Below the pieces are notes generated by a model. That model ran no database searches, was not told the origin of the DNA, and saw only the letters and a program-made list of their open reading frames with translations. A stretch of DNA of 64,000 nucleotides. Origin: Neorhizobium sp. UBA3556 (GTDB lineage: Bacteria; Pseudomonadota; Alphaproteobacteria; Rhizobiales; Rhizobiaceae). The position numbers and the translations under genes were made by a program. Within the stretch, counting starts at the first letter, position 1. Every line of letters begins with the position of its first letter. Below are positions 62,360-64,000 of the stretch, piece after piece. The stretch spans positions 496,001-560,000 of the forward strand of contig DFNX01000003.1 in assembly GCA_002376235.1 (NCBI GenBank), given 5' to 3'.

Positions 62360-64000
62360 TTACAACTTGCCAAGCTTGGCAAGTTCGGTCAGCGCCGCAG
62401 CGTCTCGCGCCGAGACATCCGGCCAGGCCGGATCGGAGCCGACATCAGTCGTAACCCGCCACGAACGGGCGCATTTTACGCCTTCCGCAAGCTTCGGATC
62501 GACCGACACGCCCGCCACGTCAGCCAGACGGAAGGCCGCCTCCGGCCCCTCACCTGCCGTGATCGTGATCGCCGAGGTGATGCAGGTTTCCTCGAATTCG
62601 AGGCCTTCCAGCGCCTTCAACAATTCGGCATCGGCAACGTAAACCACCGGGGCGGCTTCCAGCGACGAGCCGATGCGCTTGTCCTTGCGCTCGATTTCGA
62701 GAGCACCCGTGACGACCGAACGCACCTTGCGGATCTTTGCCCACTTCTCGGCCACGGCGTCGTTCTTCCACTCGGCCGGAACCTCCGGGAACTGTTCCAG
62801 ATGGACCGAAACCGCGTCAGGCTTCAACGACAACCATGCTTCTTCCGTCGTGAACGGCAGCATCGGCGCAAGCCACAAGACCGTGCAATCGAAGATCTTG
62901 CGGATGACGGCCAGAGCCGCGCGCCGGCGCAGCGACGACGGCGCATCGCAATAGAGCGCATCCTTGCGGATATCGAAATAGAAGGCCGAGAGTTCGATAT
63001 TGGAAAAGTCGATCAGCGCGCGGGCGATCTTCTTGAACTCGAACGCGTCATAACCTTCGCGAACGACCTTATCGAGCTCAGACAGGCGATGCAGCATCAG
63101 CCTTTCGAGTTCCGGCAGTTCGGCGTAGGCGATCTCCTCGCCTTCGTCATGGGCCAGCGTCCCGAGCATCCAGCGGATGGTGTTGCGCAGCTTGCGATAG
63201 GCATCGACATTGGTCTGGATGATGGTCTTGCCGAGACGCTGGTCTTCCCAATAATCGGTGGTCATGACCCAGAGACGCAGGATATCGGCGCCGGCATCCT
63301 TCATCACGTCCTGCGGCGACACGACATTGCCGAGCGACTTCGACATTTTCTGGCCCTTCTCATCCATGGTGAAACCATGGGTGACGACCGTGTCGTAAGG
63401 CGCGCGGCCGCGGGTGGCAGCCGATTCCAGAAGAGAGGAATGGAACCAGCCGCGATGCTGGTCGGAGCCTTCGAGGTAGACGTCTGCCGGCCATTTCAGG
63501 TCCGGGCGGTCTTCCAGCGTAAACGTGTGGGTCGAGCCTGAGTCGAACCAGACATCGAGGATGTCCATGACCTGCGTCCACTTGGCCTTGTCGTGGCCAT
63601 TTCCAAGGAACCGTTCCTTGGCGCCTTCAGCAAACCAGGCATCGGCACCTTCGGCGTCGAAGGCTTCGAGAATGCGCTTGTTGACCTCTTCGTCCTGCAG
63701 GACATTGCCTTCTTCATCGGCAAAGACGCAGATCGGAACGCCCCATGCACGCTGACGCGAAAGAACCCAATCCGGGCGCTGCTCGATCATGGCGCGCAGA
63801 CGGTTCTGGCCGCCGGCGGGGACGAAACGGGTGTCGTCGATGGCCGAAAGTGCCCGGGTGCGCAGGGTCGTGCCGTCCTTGAGGTCCTTGTCCATATAGA
63901 CGAACCACTGCGGCGTGTTGCGGAAGATGATCGGCTTCTTGGAGCGCCAGGAATGCGGATAGGAATGCTTCAGGCGGCCACGGGCAAACAGCGCGTTACG
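62360..64000 (-). CDS. ileS: Isoleucyl-tRNA synthetase, 5' part outside the window
   Basis: 546 residues visible, open at the right edge; the frame continues there as RNALFARGRLKHSYPHSWRS. The class I signature KMSKSLGN lies at about 63330-63355, preceded by the DVWFDSG segment, and the anticodon-binding domain covers the rest. A C-terminal zinc finger is not obvious, the tail ending DVSARDAAALTELAKLGKL. IleRS charges tRNA-Ile. The catalytic HIGH motif must lie beyond 64000. Confidence 0.96.
   Translation of the reverse strand, partial: RNALFARGRLKHSYPHSWRSKKPIIFRNTPQWFVYMDKDLKDGTTLRTRALSAIDDTRFVPAGGQNRLRAMIEQRPDWVLSRQRAWGVPICVFADEEGNVLQDEEVNKRILEAFDAEGADAWFAEGAKERFLGNGHDKAKWTQVMDILDVWFDSGSTHTFTLEDRPDLKWPADVYLEGSDQHRGWFHSSLLESAATRGRAPYDTVVTHGFTMDEKGQKMSKSLGNVVSPQDVMKDAGADILRLWVMTTDYWEDQRLGKTIIQTNVDAYRKLRNTIRWMLGTLAHDEGEEIAYAELPELERLMLHRLSELDKVVREGYDAFEFKKIARALIDFSNIELSAFYFDIRKDALYCDAPSSLRRRAALAVIRKIFDCTVLWLAPMLPFTTEEAWLSLKPDAVSVHLEQFPEVPAEWKNDAVAEKWAKIRKVRSVVTGALEIERKDKRIGSSLEAAPVVYVADAELLKALEGLEFEETCITSAITITAGEGPEAAFRLADVAGVSVDPKLAEGVKCARSWRVTTDVGSDPAWPDVSARDAAALTELAKLGKL

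Overview
The window looks like a chromosomal segment of an alphaproteobacterium of the order Hyphomicrobiales (Rhizobiales), most likely Rhizobiaceae (Agrobacterium/Rhizobium lineage). Supporting evidence is high GC content, an F0 ATP synthase operon (atpI-B-E-G-F) with paired b and b' subunits and no F1 genes beside it, small alphaproteobacterial proteins (DUF2093, DUF4170, DUF1499, DciA), housekeeping neighbourhoods (smc-dsbA-dciA/mutY; waaA-HAD-lpxK/DUF2093-mutL), and promoters resembling the rhizobial CTTGAC-N17-CTATAT pattern. Family-level placement is inference; no 16S gene is present.

Layout. (1) 1-15.3 kb is a surface polysaccharide island. It starts with a truncated GH16 glucanase. 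An eight-gene minus-strand operon follows, read from 9335 down to 565: rfbF, rfbC-like epimerase, DUF4910 peptidase-like protein, C-methyltransferase, DUF707 protein, SDR epimerase, FAD oxidoreductase and Wzy-like polymerase. A Wzx-like flippase, a second FAD oxidoreductase, a GT4 glycosyltransferase and a FemAB/GNAT-like protein complete it. Together these suggest synthesis, polymerisation, export and trimming of a polymer containing a branched or C-methylated CDP-sugar, but no CDP-glucose 4,6-dehydratase or initiating transferase is in view. (2) 15.4-22 kb holds tRNA-Gln, an MBL hydrolase, a DUF1499 protein, a lipoprotein, a decayed ParE-type toxin with an antitoxin remnant, a VOC protein, ppdK, and an unannotated small-ORF/sRNA unit between smc and ppdK. 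(3) 22-32 kb holds smc, dsbA-like, a MITE-like palindromic element, dciA, mutY, a HAD protein, a GT2-like protein, a radical SAM protein and rnhB. (4) 32-40 kb holds the F0 operon with a recognisable promoter and two hairpins, then sleB-like, kup and mrp.

(5) 40-47 kb is regulatory and sensory: a LuxR-type solo with a non-canonical ligand pocket, an SMP-30 lactonase, a PRC-barrel protein, a small membrane protein, a GGDEF-EAL protein and a PAS-receiver protein without a kinase. (6) 47-64 kb is housekeeping: mutL, the lipid A/Kdo genes lpxK and waaA, a CysQ-like phosphatase, tldE/pmbA, a CPA2 antiporter, a patatin, rsmD, an RluB-like pseudouridine synthase with a very long low-complexity tail, tadA, a lipoprotein and the 3' part of ileS, which runs off the right edge.

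The best candidates for undescribed biology are the small transcription unit at 21.8-22.05 kb, the 180-bp nested-palindrome element at 26.4 kb, the palindrome overlapping the atp promoter, and the CDP-sugar polysaccharide operon. No complete novel defence or mobile system was recognised.
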